A DNA stretch of 64,000 nt, from NCBI GenBank assembly GCA_013397075.1, contig VWZS01004485.1, forward strand, positions 1,800,299 through 1,864,298. The letters are read 5' to 3'. Below are positions 11,945 to 25,671 of this stretch, piece by piece. Within the stretch, counting starts at the first letter, position 1. The number at the start of each line of letters is the position of its first letter. Below the pieces are notes generated by a model. The model ran no database searches, had not been told where the DNA came from, and was given only the letters and a program-made list of their open reading frames with translations. The stretch is from Rhabdornis inornatus. Its lineage: Eukaryota > Chordata > Aves > Passeriformes > Rhabdornithidae. Position numbers and translations under genes: made by a program.

Positions 11945-12290
11945 GGTGGAGGCTCGTACTACACCAATTCTGATGGACAGTACAGAGCCCGGCGTGACAG
12001 GCAGCAGTCACTGATTCCTGGGCAAGACTAAGCTGCAAGCAGAAAATATCAGCAGCTGCAAGTAGAAAATAAAAGTACTGACATGAAAGAACAAAAGAGT
12101 CTTAATGCAATATCCACAGAGTTGCAATCTAAGGTGAGCCCTGTGTTCTCTTTTGCCCTGGAGCTAGAGAGCCTTGATGAGCTACCAAGATCTCATTGGT
12201 GACCAGCAGTACAAATAATCAACATCTGCTGCACTGCAGCCAAATCCTCTTTTTTCAGGTTACAGAGGCTGCCCTCCTTCGTGAGGAATC
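11945..12290 (+). mobile_element. retroviral primer-binding site and leader remnant
   Basis: Two bases after the LTR, TGGAGGCTCGT (11947-11957) differs at one position from the start of the proline-tRNA primer-binding site used by gamma-type retroviruses (TGGGGGCTCGT, from general knowledge). The following bases diverge. Further on, AAG/GTGAGC at 12131-12139 is an excellent splice-donor match, placed where a retroviral leader usually carries its major donor. No gag frame is open beyond it, so this is a broken leader. Where retroviral sequence stops is unclear; 12290 is a guess. Confidence 0.45.
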
Positions 12291-13829
12291 ATTTAAATGG
12301 CAACCACTTCCAGACTTGCACAGGACATAGCCTCAGTTCTTGTTAGAGATGGTTTAATGTTTTTTTATGTTTATCTCCTCATTTTCCCAGTCCACCTGAT
12401 GGTGGAAGAAAACCAAAAGCCATCTGAACCCCTGGACATTGAGCTTGGCATGACATTAATGATGCTTCGTTTCTCGAGCACCTCCAGAAGCATTGGCCAG
12501 ATGAGTGCACTGTGTGATACAGGAATGATGTCTGGAAAAGCTCAAGCTGCAGGGAGAGGAAGAGGGTGATGGCAGTCCTGACACCTCAAGATTCCCTCCA
12601 TGGTTTCCCAACACTGGGCAAATCTATGTCTGAGGTGGTGACATTTAGCTCCATCTGCCACAAAGCTCTTAGCTTGAGTTTCCATGCCCTCAGCCTGCTG
12701 CCAGTGCAAAGTCTGGAGCTCTGCCGTGTGGGAAGGAGGAGCCCATTGCAGTGGGAAAATAATTTCCATATCTCCAGAAGCCAGCATTTCCCATGCCACA
12801 GGGAAGAACAGTAGCCGTATCTGTTCCATTCATTATTTTAAATAATGTAGAAATGAAAGGAGCTTAATACCCAGAATCCCTTTTTTACAATTCCTGCCAT
12901 TTTAATTGCCCAGTATAAGCCATTTTCTCTAGGTTGTTATGGCCAAAGAAATCGAAAAAATAATGTGTAAAATAGATATTTCTGTTTAATGTGTTTAAAT
13001 TAGAAAAAAAAATCTTCACCTAAAAATAATGTAACAAGTCAGTTATGGCAAAAACAGTGATGAAAACAGCATTTACTGATGTTTTGTTTCATTGTCTTTT
13101 CTTGCAGTCATGATGAATAGAAATTCTCCTTTAAAAGGAAAAAAAATCTTAAATCATCATCTATTTCCATTAGCTGGGGAAATCAGAAAAAAATTAAATT
13201 GCTATGAAATAAAAGGGTCCATATTGAAAGCAGAATATTAAGGAACAGGGTAGAAAGGAACTCTTTGAGTTTTGTGTTTTAATATATCCATTGTAATAAA
13301 GAAAAAAAAAGAGAAGGGACTTTATTTGAAATGTTGTAACTCAAATGTGCCCAAGTCAACCAGATGCTTTTTTAGCGCAAAACACACTGAAGAGAGACAG
13401 AAGGTGTCGGTCTCAAAATGCTGCTGGCATTTTGTCACATTTATAAGTCTTAATTTACATGTATGCACCTACTTGCACTTTATAGGTGTGGACGTCAAAT
13501 ATTGCAAGCATAATTAACATCTTACTGCCAAAATTTGTTAAGCTATTAAGGCAAAATGATGATTAGAATAACAGAGCATGATAAGTAGATGCTCTGTTAA
13601 AGGATGAGTAATAAAATCTTGGATCTGAGAATCTTGGCTCATTTAGAATATTGTTGGTTCCAAGAAAAAAAACTATTTGACTTAATAAAATCAGAAGTAG
13701 TAAAAATTACAGAATTCTGTAGCGTAAAAAAGGAAGTGTGTGAAGCTCACATAAACTAGTATGAAACAAGATTAAAGTAAATGTTTCACAAAGAAGAGAA
13801 GATGATATACATCTCCCAATAGCCAGAGA
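12291..13829. other. unique or unrecognised sequence after the LTR
   Basis: Two overlapping frames of 82-95 codons on opposite strands lie at 12542-12829 in slightly GC-richer DNA. They resemble nothing I know. The segment could be decayed retroviral interior or host DNA. The remainder is AT-rich with A runs near 13295-13310. Confidence 0.4.
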
Positions 13830-14147
13830 AGGAGTAGGGGCACTTTTAGGGTCTGCTTTTCAACACCTACAAGGAGGTAACCAAGACAAAGCCAAAGTCT
13901 TTACCCAGATGCTTCGTGGGAGAACAGACAAGTCATCCACTGAATTGGGGGAGGTTCCATCTGGACCTCATAATGGGGAAATGAACTCACTATGAAGTTA
14001 ATTAAGAACAGAGTCCAGTGAGGTTGAAGGATCTCAACCCTTGGAGGTTTTCAGGACGTAACTGGATAATCCTGCTGTGATTTCAGTGTTGACCCTGTTT
14101 TGAAGAACAGGTTGTACAGAGTCCTCACAAGGTTCCTTCCCCTTCAG
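13830..14147 (+). mobile_element. CR1: CR1 LINE, old and diverged
   Basis: The CR1 order is still readable on the plus strand: CTACAAGGAGGTAACC-type block, a GGGGAGGTTCCATCTGGACCT-like block, CCTTGGAGGTTTTCAGGACG, CTGGATAATCC, a TTGACCCTGTTTTGAAGAACAGGTTG block, and AGGTTCCTTCC at the 3' side. Many substitutions and the missing octamer tail mark an old insertion. The minus-strand frame of 101 codons crossing 14034-14339 is mostly antisense CR1 and is not a gene. Confidence 0.75.
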
Positions 14148-16247
14148 CAGCTCTGTGGCACATATGGTGATGAGAAAAAAGAAAAACCAATACGGAAATT
14201 TCAGTATTGAAAGAAAGTAGATGTATACTATGTGTCTGTCTTTAAAATAGAAGCACTTGCAGTATTTATAGTCACAACCTCTCAGAAATGGTAAATAAGC
14301 TCTGTGCTTGAAAGAGGAATAAAAATCAAAGGTCTGCATCTGATATGCTAATTGAGAAGTGGGCGTTTAGGCAAATTAATTCCCATATATTCATAATATA
14401 ACCATATCATTGTTATTGACTTTTAAAAGTCCTTAAAAGCCATTAAAATCTTACAGACTGAGAGAAAACATGAATAATAAGCGATTAAAAAAGCACTTCA
14501 TTTTTTAGAGAAATCAAGTAAAGCTGAATTTAGGTCTGAATAGCTTTCCAACTCAAAGCCCCTTCACAAATTCAAAATTAAATTACCCATAAAATCTTGT
14601 TTTTGCAACTTTGGAAGAAAATTTGAGCATTTCACATATTAAGTAACCTCTCCCAGGCACCCAGCTCAGTTATTTTGGGCAACAAGATCTGCCTGTGCTG
14701 GGAAATAAGGAACACCAGTTTTGTCACAAGAATGAAATTATAAGAGGATGTCAGAAGTATAAAGACTGATGTCATGAAATAAAAAGGGTATTGCTTATAA
14801 GGCAAGGAAACCAATGAATCACTACAGTTTGGTGCTTTCAGAACATGAAACATAATGGAGTAATTCTGAAAGTCTGGATGAATCAAGTGGAGAGATGTCT
14901 GTTCTGTACAAATTCATTCAGTTTTTACCAGTTGCTGCTTTGACTCTAATGTCACCTGATTTCATAGAACAGAAAAAGTGAAGATGCCTCATTGCCCCTG
15001 GTACTTCAGAGGAAAAGGCCAAAATATATTTTTATATACCAGGCATTCAAAACCTGTTTTAGAGAATCCAGAGAGGAAAACACAAATTACAAGAGCAGTG
15101 GCAAATCTTAATAGAGTTCACACATTATATTGTAAGGTAGACTAAGATGTATTTTCTGCCCAAACATCACTTTTTCAAGTAAACAAACTCTGTACATCTT
15201 CTGGCAAAAAAGATGATCTGAACAGCTGAACTGATTCATTATTTTAATAGAGAAGTAGAATTGATAATTAGTATGTGTTACCTTTCAAATGACAAAAAAG
15301 TTGACTTCTAAAGGTACATTAATAATGTTACACTTACGCAGGTAATTACAACCACTAAAAAAGTCCATGTCTAGACACACTTCCCAGCTAAACTAAAAGT
15401 TCTTTATCTATTCTCATATTAAGGAACTAATAAAATATTCTCAGATTGAGATATAATTCTGTTATATTATGGGTGCAGCTGATGTTGAGATAAAGAGCTA
15501 TTAGGAACCTTTAGGAACATCGTAGCAGAATATAAAAGCTGCACAGCAACTCTGTGAGGGATCATAAGAAGCCTGTTGCTGTATGTGGTCCTTCTTCAGA
15601 AATTTAGGAAAAGCCCATTGACAGAAACCAGAGATTCTCAGTTGGACAGAAATTAAAGAAAGCTGTTGCTAACTGCTTGTCCCAGATTTTATGGAAAGCA
15701 GGTCTTCCTAAACCTGTTTGCATCCTCTGTTGAGTGTATGACTTTGGCTGACAAAGATAACTGTCAAATGTAAAATATTCAGACTTCTGAAAGGCTATTG
15801 CATATGAAGCAGTTAGAAAATTAGCACTACTAAATAGCATTAAAGCACAGATTTAACAGACAAAGAACTGACTAGATGATAAATAAAAAGAGTAGTCAAC
15901 AGTGGAGCAACATGATTTGAATGAAAATGTCTCTAATGTAGATTTATAGCTATAGCAGCACATCCTACACTACTGAACCATTTCAGGAAAACTTTTGAGA
16001 TACATAAAGGTGCTTCTGATGAAAATTTTGGATGACATAAGGACTGCACAGGTTTAGGAATACTGATGGCTGGGATGTAGATTGATTTTCTTTCAGTAAA
16101 AGCTTTAAAAGCATAAGATGTTTAACTTTCCATCTGATGACTGAGAAATTATTTGTGTGAAGTGATTTACATAATAGAAGAAGCCATAACAAGAGCCACT
16201 GACTGTAAACTATTGCTGGACAACTTTACACTTGTAAAAGCCAGCAG
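14148..16247. other. unique AT-rich sequence
   Basis: No recognisable gene or repeat. Short minus-strand frames (68-84 codons) near 14632-15840 look like chance. A donor-like GTAAGTG on the minus strand near 15340 has no convincing exon attached. Confidence 0.5.
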
Positions 16248-16325
16248 AACAAACTGCCCAAGGAAGTGATGGCTTCTCTGTTACCTGATACCTTTCAGAA
16301 CTGAAGGCTTTGCAAGGAGATATAA
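16248..16325 (+). mobile_element. CR1: possible CR1 scrap
   Basis: AACTGCCCAAGGAAGTGATGG followed by a block resembling CCTGATACCTTTCAGAACTG matches the CR1 segment that normally reads TGCCCAGGGAAGTGGTGG and then a ...TTCAGGACTGGA-like block. It is short and decayed, so chance similarity is possible. Confidence 0.4.
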
Positions 16326-17262
16326 AACTTTGAAATACAAATGCTCTTCAAGCAGCTCCTCCTGCCCTTAAACTCCTTGAGTCTTTCTTCCTATGGATTG
16401 ATGGGTAGAGAATAAAGATGAGGCAAGCACACATGTACTGCCTGAGCTACACTTCTGTCACAAGATCTAGTGACACCAATCCCCTTAATTTACATGTGAA
16501 CATGTTTCTTTCTAAAATAATTTAAACAGACCCTGTGACAAACTGAAGCTTTAGCAGCATGTGCCAAAGAATAAACAAATGAACATCAGAAATCTGCTGC
16601 GAAGAATATAGATGGATATATGAGCAGTGTTTGGTTACATGATCATCTACACAAACACAAAGAAGCACTTGGAACAGTGATAAGAGAATTTGCATCTGAG
16701 AAGACTTGTTAGATGGTCAGATCAGGAAGATCAGCAAGAACTGCCATGGAGAGGCAGCAGGTGGAGATCATAATTCAGTGGGTAGAAGTCTCTCCCTCCT
16801 CTATCAATACTAGACTAATATGTGATGTGATGCTAAGAACAGCATCATAATTCTGTACAATAGCATGCTAAAAAAAAAAATTCTGAAAGGCTAGGTATTT
16901 TAATCCCAGTGCCCTGGATTATACTAATTTAAAATTTAAATTTCATCAGTTGATTTTTCTGACAGTTTCACTTATTTTTACTTCTTGTTATGAATTATAT
17001 GCGCTGTTCAAATAGTTGATTGATTTTTTTCTCATATCTGTCAGATGCTTTCTAGTGCCTGGAAAAATTTTCTATATATACTTATATCTCTCTAAGTTCT
17101 TGTGCTGATGACATCACCGGTTAGTATGCAGTAACTCAGAGACAGCAGGAGATTTCAATCATATTGTGTGCTAGGAAGCAACCAGGCAAAAAAAAGGACA
17201 TGATTTAAATTACACACAAGTATAAAAATTGTTCACTTTAATGAAAATTACATCAAAATTTA
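16326..17262. other. unique AT-rich sequence
   Basis: I see nothing recognisable apart from a 10-base A run near 16870. Confidence 0.5.
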
Positions 17263-17424
17263 ATCATAGAATGGCTTGGATCAGAAAGGACTTTAAAGAT
17301 CAGCTAGCTCCAACTCCTCTGCCATGGGGAGAATCATGTTCCACTAGACCAAATTACTCAAAGTCCTGCCCAGGCTGGCCTTGAACAATTCCAGGGATGG
17401 GGCACCTACAAGTTTTCTAGGGAG
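17263..17424 (-). mobile_element. CR1: CR1 LINE 3' fragment
   Basis: The left edge ATCATAGAATGGCTTGGATCAGAAAGGACTTTAAAGATCA is the reverse complement of the CR1 3' end (cited here only as a landmark: AATCATAGAATGGCTTGG). It is followed by CTCCAACTCCTCTGCCATGG and CCAGGCTGGCCTTGAACA. It is a 5'-truncated tail of about 160 bases of the same type as 24773-24919, which lies in the opposite orientation. Confidence 0.9.
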
Positions 17425-20400
17425 AAAATGCATAAGATTGAACACACTTGCTTATTTTCTATGTTAATTCTTTTCTATTGTGTTTTCATTAAAGAGACTG
17501 GCTAATGGGAGCCCTGAAAATTTAGGACAAAGAATTTGTCTATTTTATGGATACTAAAAAGAGAAGTGCACAAAGAGAGCTGACTGAGAATACACGCTGA
17601 GTTCATGGCTCTCCAGTCTGTGCTTCCAAAGAGAAGTCATTTCAGCAGAAAAACACAACACCCACCCCTTCCCTTGGCTGATGCCACCAACCACTCTGTG
17701 ACTCGAGTCACACATTCCTCTGCACTGCCTGACTGCCACACTTACTAGAGGATGATCCAGTTTCTTTCTTTGTAGCTTATTAGGTCTCATTAAGGAGAAG
17801 GTTTTTTCTACTGATTCTCAAAAAATCAGAGCTTCAAGCATCATGCAGATAATTTTGTGCTTTCTTGGCTAGTGTCAAAAATGTGTTGGTTCAGGGCACC
17901 AAACCTCAGAATTCATGTGTGAAATACATATAATATAGTTTATGCATACAATCCTTACTGTTGCAGGATCTGAAAATAATCCCAATAGCTCACGCTATTT
18001 TTTACAAGCAATATTTGCTTCTGAAGCACTCAGTCAATTAAATATGAAAGCAGCAGAGGTAAAAAGCTTATTTAAGAAAAAGGGGCAAATTAAGTTTATG
18101 AACTAAGAAATAGTTTCAGTGGACAGAAAAATATGACAACAGGGCTAAGAATGAAGGACATAATATCTTTTCTAAGAAAAAAAAGGAAAGAAAAAAACCT
18201 GTGAAAAATGCAGATCAGGAAAAGTGTGACATAAAAAGGAGGTGAATACTGAAAATGCACTATACCATCTGGATAAATGTTTGATATCAGCAAAAGCAAA
18301 CAAGAATCTAAAGGAATACATGTTCCCAGTTACAATGATACATAATATAGATAGTAAAATGAACACTCCTATTGAGGTTGGATTCTAATTTCCTTGCTAT
18401 TCCCCACTTTTTCAGTTACTTGTAACCTTCTGCTTCCTTCTGTCAGCATCACATCCTTTCCCTCTGACTAATACATTAAGAAAGCTCCTCTCACTACTAT
18501 GTCCTGAAAGTGTGTCACACCAGTGGAAACCACTGAAAAAAGAGGTCACACCAAATAAAAAGAAATCTTGCCCAATTCAACAAATATTGTCAGGGTATCA
18601 GCCTTAACATTTTCATTTCTTCTAGCCCATGGAACATTTATATATAAACTATACAAAAATCTCAGAGAGTTTGGGTTTATTAACTACCTCAGCTGTTTCT
18701 CAGTATCTGACATAGCCATGCTAAAATAGTAGTCCCAGATTTTTGGCAGCATCTGTGAAAGGAGGATGCAGTTAAGCATCCTGAGGTGATCAATGACGTA
18801 GCCACACTGAAGGCTGGATGGAGGTTGCTGTTAGAATACTCTATGTTTATGAAAATGATCTGAAAAGTGTTAAAACTTTTTTCCCATGTCTTGGAACAGG
18901 GAACCACATCGAGTTTTGGATTTAGTATATAAATTAGTCTAGCAACTGGACTGAAAAGCTGTATTACTAGTTTAATCTTGACATCTCACTAAAGTGAATA
19001 TTAAATTGTGTCTCTTCATCAGTTCACCCAATATGTCCAACAGTAGTAAATTAGGAATATTTTAATTGATTTATCCCTTGGGGAATTGATGGTGTGTGGT
19101 TTTTATGAACTTTCGCACTGTGAGCAGACAGCACTTGCAAGTGATACATTCTGAACAGCCTCCCAGGACTAAAAAGAAAAAGTCTGGGTGACATCTTGCA
19201 GTTAAACAAAATCTCACTCTAAGACAGAATGACACTAACAGGGAGCAGAAGTTTCAAATTAGATGCTCAGAAGACACTGCTGAGCTGCTTTGGTATCTTC
19301 TCAATGTAGAGGCTAAGATGAATACTGCTCTTTGAACATTTCAATGAATATTAACACCTGTCTTCTGTGACAAATTTGGACACCATCTTCTCCTCCCCTC
19401 TTATAATATATGCAGAGGTGTCAAAGAACATATGAATATGCAAATATATGGATAAAAGAGCACTCAGTGTGCTGGGCATCTGTACAGCCATAACCAATGT
19501 AAAAATGGAGTGTTTATGTAGCTGACAACAAACTGGTAAATGTCAGTACTTAGGCAGAATGATACTAATTGCCTGAGTAAGCAGAAAAGGGATTAATAAG
19601 ATTTTATCACAAGTTTTGGTCATAAGTCTGTCACAATTAGTGTTTGTTGTTATTTTCATTATGGTATTTGAAACCATACAAATTCAGCAATACCCAAGTA
19701 CAATTAAATGAAAAACAGCCTGCTCCTCAAGAAAAATAAAGAGATGGGCAACCAACATATTTAATCTGGGAAGATATTTTCATCAAAATCTAAAGCGCAA
19801 TTTATAAGTAAGATGAAAATATCAAGTATTGTCCATGAGTGGAGCAGCAGGACAGATTAAATAGCGTGCATCTGGTTGAAAATGTAACATGTTTAACAAG
19901 GCGTTAATTAGAATTTCCAGTAGAAGTTCCACTTAGTTAAAATATTTAAGTGCATGGGATATGTGCATCTGATATGCATGCATTTAAAATTATTAGAGCA
20001 ATTTTCATTAGCAGACACTAAATCAGTATGCTTCAGAGCGCTAGAAAAGGCTTACTCTGATTCCTTTTCTGTGTATCACTTGATACCAGAATTATCATTA
20101 ATTTCTTTTAACCTCTTCACTTGCACAATATCTTTCACCCAGGTTTGCTTCATCACCTTTCCAGAGTGAAATACACATTTTTCTTTACTGAGCTGAACAT
20201 CAGCAGTGCTAAAATAACTCAAGAATCCTGCTGTATGGCCACAAGTGGGATGAGATGCATGAATGGGCAGGGAAAAGCTGTGCAGAGTCCATTAGTCCTG
20301 GTTAGTGGTGTGGGAGGAGCGCTGGCTGTCTCAGCTCAGTGCCAGTGCAGCCCCAAAACAAAGCTGTGCTGCTGTACATGGCACGGCCCTCATCTCTGCC

Positions 20401-23400
20401 TCTGGAACACTTTCCTCCAAGAGACCGATGAGAATAGGATATTTCAAGTGGTACCATTTTCTGAATACCCAAATTACCCTAAGGACTAATAAGGCATTTT
20501 GTACAGAAAGAGAGGTGTGGCAATAACTAAGGAAATACTGAAGTCAGTGCAGTTCGACTCTTTACTGACTTCTTGGGACAATCAATGTTAATCAAATCAG
20601 CATGTTAATACAAAATGGAAACAACTGACAAGACTAGAATTAGCCATCAACTGGAAGTCTTTATCTCTCCCTATGTAGTATGTATGAAAATCTTCAGCTT
20701 TATGACGGCAGTGACTAATTTTAACTGAACAGTTTACAGCTAAACTAGCAAAGCTGCAGTATTCAGCAGCACTCCACTGAACCTAGTTGAGTGCACACTG
20801 TAAAACTTGTGCTTACTCCACAAAGCTATTTGTACTTCCTTCACATCAAATACCCAAGGGCCCATAAAACCATTCCTTTTAATCTGTGGGATACTCCAAC
20901 ATCTAAAAAGACATTTGTCACCTGGTAAACCTGGATTTAAAGCCAAAAGTTCGTAAAATTATATTAGATTAAAAATGAATTCCCTTGTAGGACTCTGGAA
21001 CACCACTTGTCCAAAGCCTTAAACTCTGCTTTTCATCATGATGAGTTGCAAGAGAACTGAGGCACATCCTTCTCAATGAGACTGCTACAAAGAGGTTTTC
21101 ATAATAGGTAACCCCCCCTTAGATTTGTCTCTCACATTTCTCACTATGGTAAGAAAATAATCCAAAATTCCCTTCCTGAAAAAAATAATCTAAGAAATAG
21201 AAAACAACGGAGATGAACTATTAGAAAATCCATGTCTTTTTAATGAAGTTAACCCATTTTATTCTCATGTTACTTCTGAACCTCCTTCCTCTGAATGTTC
21301 TATGCTATGCCATTAGATCTACAGAGCCTCAGCATGTTAGGAATATCCAGCACCATGCATATTTATGGTACTCAGCCACCATAAACAGATGGTTTGTGCA
21401 CACACAATGTCACTTTGTGCTCAAAGATTCACAGAAAGTCTGGAAAGATGAAGGGTTTCACTATGGTTAGAACTGTCGGTCAACAGCTACATTTAGCTCA
21501 GCATCTTTCAAGAAAGCAAACAACCATTTTCTCTTTCACCTGCAAGTGGAATCTAAGCTTTGTTTAGCCTAAGATATGCAGTTCTAATAATTCATACAGT
21601 CACTTCTTTTCCCATAATTTCTATTGCCATCCTGCTCTTCATTTGATTTCAGATTCTCAGCTCTGTAAATGAAGTGCAGTAGAAAATTTCTCCAATATAA
21701 GCTTGTAATAAGGATATATTACAGGCTCAAGACAAATGCTTCAGGCATGAGATTAGATAATTTATAGCAGCTAGGTCTGAATAAGATCAAGGTTTTAGTC
21801 ATCCAGTTTGTCAGTTGCACAAAATTGATAATTGGATAAAGTTCAGGTCACAGTTAACATACTGTAAAACACACTTTTTTTTTGGTTGATTTTGAACAGA
21901 AAGTTCATCAATAAAATCCTCTGGATTATTCTGTATTACTTCTCATTTCATCAGGTGACTGTCTCAAGTAAAGACAGCAGAGAAGCAAACCCCAAATTAG
22001 CCCTCTCCCATCAGAGGAATTAAACTGAACGAAGTCCTCTACCAATATAAGGTTATATACTGATTTCTCTTTTAGAACAGCCAGTCTCTACAAACAGAGC
22101 AGAAAGAGCCAGTCTTATTTAAGAGTGTCTCTGAACAAGAGTGTCTCTGCAAGCCTGTGAGGGTGCATATTTCTCTCCACTCCTAAGAACTGTTGCCTAA
22201 CTTGCAACTGGATAATCTCCGCACTTATTAAAAAAAAGTCCATCAAATTATTCTGAGGGAATTATTTAGCTGGTTTGTGAATATATCATACAGCTATAAA
22301 CACACATTGCTTATTTTTAATATGCAATATTTCAGCCTATTCAATAATATAAAATGCAATAAATCCTGATGTTATATATGTGATATCTGTTAACTTCCTC
22401 CAAATGCCTGCAGGGCATTGTAATATGGAGCACTATGCCAAAGCTGTATCTTGGTTTAAATGTTTATTTCACCAGCCAAATGCTTCATGATAGAAGTTCA
22501 TGCTATTCCCTCCTAGAATTAACTTTGAAATGTTTAAATATCTTTATTTGGAGCAATTTAGAAAGCATTACAATAGCCCGTTTCCTTACATGCCCATAGC
22601 CTGTGCACTAAAACCAGATGCACTGAAAAGAAAAAAAGTTGATGTCAAGGACATGAGTTCTCATGTACCTTTAGAAATTGGAATTAGATCAGTTTTGAGT
22701 TCTGTGGTCCACTGATACTGATGAACCACAGACAGGCACTTGAATCATGATTCTTTGGGTTACTTAACCAGAACATGAGATGCCTGGATATACTTATAGT
22801 TAGGAAGTAATCTGTTTTAGAAAGTCTGAAAATTCACAGAACAGCAGAAACAATAAAAATGTCCTTTGTATTCATCTTTCAGAAACAGTCCCTTTGCATG
22901 AACATGCTGAGCCCCCCCCACATAAAGCCTACTTTTTAGCTTGAGCAATTCATTACTTGAAAAAAAAATCAAACAATATTAACAAATAATGAGTTACATC
23001 ATATGAAGATGTTGGAAGGACAAGTTACACAACAGACACCACTCTAGGGCATAGAGAACTTGTTTGCTTACTAACATAAAGCCAAGATGAAAAGTATGTT
23101 TTGCTGCAGCTTATGGGGTCTCTTTGCATCATACTACCCAACTAATTCCTATAAATGAGATAGCACTGGTTTTTTATTAACAACAGCCTGATGTAAGTTT
23201 TATTTTTACTGTGTTTTTTGTATTAACTTGTTCTGATGTTGTGGATCTCAAGTACCACCACATGTGCACAGATACTGTAAGTTTTTGTATACTGTTGCCA
23301 CACAGGTATGATGTATCTTTAGATATCTGATAGATAATATAATAGTACAGACTATTCCTTGACTTTTAGTCAAGTATAATCATTGACTTTTCAAATCTGT

Positions 23401-24772
23401 GAATTTGCTGGTGTCATCTGCTTCAAGACAGAAAAAATCCTCAGTTCACCTCTCCAGCTTTTCCCCATGTTAACCAATAAAAGCTGATCTCTGGATTTAG
23501 ATGTGGTTCAAACTTGCTGCAAATATTGTTGCATCTCTGTGAAACACAGTCAACATATAAAAAAGAAACCAAGAAGAAAGGAATTTCAACCAGTGGACAT
23601 TATATATCCTTCGCTCAGCAAGCACTTTTTCCATAGGCAATTTATGAACACATTTTCCTTTTTTTCTTTCTTCCATTCCCATAATTTTATCACATTGCTC
23701 AGACTCATTTTTCCACACATAGTGCCTTTCTGTAGGCACTTTTCACATACTCTTCTAACTTCTTTTAATCAATCTCTTCTCCAATATACCCACTGACACT
23801 CTCTCATCCCAAGTTATCTTTCCAAGCAGAGAGACAGACCTGGAAAGAAAAGTCATCAGTGCTATTAGCAGAATAAACTAAGACAACTGAGGTTTCCCTC
23901 TTTGAGATCAATTACTCGTTCAAAAGCTACCTCTTTCCCAGCAGCTAAAGAAGGCAAGTGCTGACATTCATAGTACAACTTTGGAATTTTCTCAGCAATC
24001 ACCTAATTTAAACTGCTGAATTACTAGGAAGTAGGGCAGGAAACAGTAAACACTCAAAACACTTTAAAAATATTTAGAGCTCATGAAGTCACCTGGTTGT
24101 TTGAAAAGTTGTAGGACGGGGTTTATACTCTATAAGCATAGGCAAAATTTCTACCTGCTGATACCAGACTGCAACCATCTCCAAATTACACAAAAAGCAG
24201 TGAGTCATATTTAAAAATTTATTATGGATCTAGCTTTTTTTCCCCACTACTGCTTGGAATGGCCTTGTGAAAGCCCCATTAATTCATCAATAGAAGATTT
24301 TAAAATTAATTATAGCCAGAAGTAAGAGAACCTAGAACAGGTTTAGCTAACTCACTTCTAGGCTGGTGCACCAGCCCTTGGCCTAATGTGGGAACACAAC
24401 AGTGGAAGAACTTTTCTTTCCCCAGGAGGTTTTTTGCAGTGGTAAAAGCAGTGTTAAAAGATGCTTTAGGATGGTCAGAGAAGTTTTATCCTGAAGCATC
24501 TGTCATGTGACATCTACAGTCATGTGCAATTGTCTTTGGCCACTTTCAGTGTGTACTGTTGGACCCCTTCTAAAAGTGACTCTTTTTCTGCATGTTAGAA
24601 GGGGTCAGATATTTCCCAAAAAGAAAAATAAAACTGGGTCTTCTTAGTTCAGTTTCCCACCAGGCTGCCAGGAGTGGCATTTCAATTATGACAGTAAAAC
24701 ATCCTGCAAAGCTATTTCTTTATGATCTGTCTTTAGAGTAGTAATTAATTTTAAAAGAGAAGTTGTTATTAC
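17425..24772. other. long unique AT-rich stretch
   Basis: This is 7.3 kb without any recognised interspersed repeat. The largest frame is 122 codons (20121-20489, plus) in a slightly GC-richer patch. It starts in AT-rich DNA, shows no family signature and overlaps another plus-strand frame, so I treat it as chance. A small tandem duplication lies at 22121-22149 and an eight-C run near 22912. No RNA gene was recognised. Confidence 0.5.
22121..22149 (+). repeat. two-copy tandem duplication of 13 bases
   Basis: AAGAGTGTCTCTG occurs at 22121-22133 and again at 22137-22149, separated by AAC. This is a minimal local duplication, probably replication slippage. Confidence 0.8.
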
Positions 24773-24919
24773 ACCATCCCTGGAAGTGTTCAAGGCCAAG
24801 CTGGATGGGACTTGTAGCACACTGGTCTTTGGAAGGTGTCCCTGCCCATGGAAGAGGGCTGGAACTAGATGATCTTTAAGGTCCCTTCCAACCCAAAGCA
24901 TTCTATGATTCTGTGATCC
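24773..24919 (+). mobile_element. CR1: CR1 LINE 3' fragment
   Basis: Starts ACCATCCCTGGAAGTGTTC and continues through AAGGCCAAGCTGGATGGG, a GGAAGGTGTCCCTGCCCATGG block, a GGAACTAGATGATCTTTAAGG block and TCCCTTCCAACCCAAAGCA, ending in TTCTATGATTCTGTGATC, the CR1 octamer pair. It is little diverged and therefore relatively young. Confidence 0.95.
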
Positions 24920-25671
24920 TATTTAAAATTATCACTAGTTTGTGCTTTCTTACTATGCTTTTGTACCTCTTCCGTCCTACTTCACCTATTTTTATTTACT
25001 CCTTTACTTAAGTAAGGAACTATTTGGGAGAGGGTCTGTCTTTTCATTCTGTGTTCCAATTACATTGTTGTCTCACACAGTACTTCCCAGTTTTCATAAC
25101 AAATATAAAGATTGCAGGGAAAAAAATCTCTCAGTAAGGAGTTGATTTTGTACACTTTGTTAACACTGGTTAAAGAAATTCCTTAATGGCTTGAAAAATA
25201 GATTTTTAATTTTTCTTCTTTTACAAGTTTGGCTTTAAGATTTCACAAAAGAATGCATTTACCTGAATTCTAAGTGCAGGTTATGTCAGAAAAGATATGT
25301 CACTAAAGTTTACTCCAATTACCATATTTCATTGCAAATGTACTATCTGAACGTTGCACCATCGTTAACATCAGCATATGATAAAAAAAAATTTGTAGTG
25401 TGATTACGCCAACAGGGACTTGTCAGGGTCAGGGGAAGAGAAGGCAAAGCCAAAGTGAAATGTTCAAGTATTTCAAAGTTAACAGAAAAAAGTAGGCTGG
25501 CACTGTAGGAGTCAAAATGAAACAGAGGAAAGGAAAAGCTGAACATTAAGAGTGACCAAGGTCTGTCTGGGAAATAGAGGGTGAGATTTTAAAGTTTGGA
25601 ACCTACAATGCTCAGTCCTTAGTATATAAGTGCACTCTTCAAAATCAATCATTAATAAATGTAAATTAAAT
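24920..25671. other. unique sequence
   Basis: AT-rich spacer between two CR1 tails. I recognised nothing. Confidence 0.5.
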
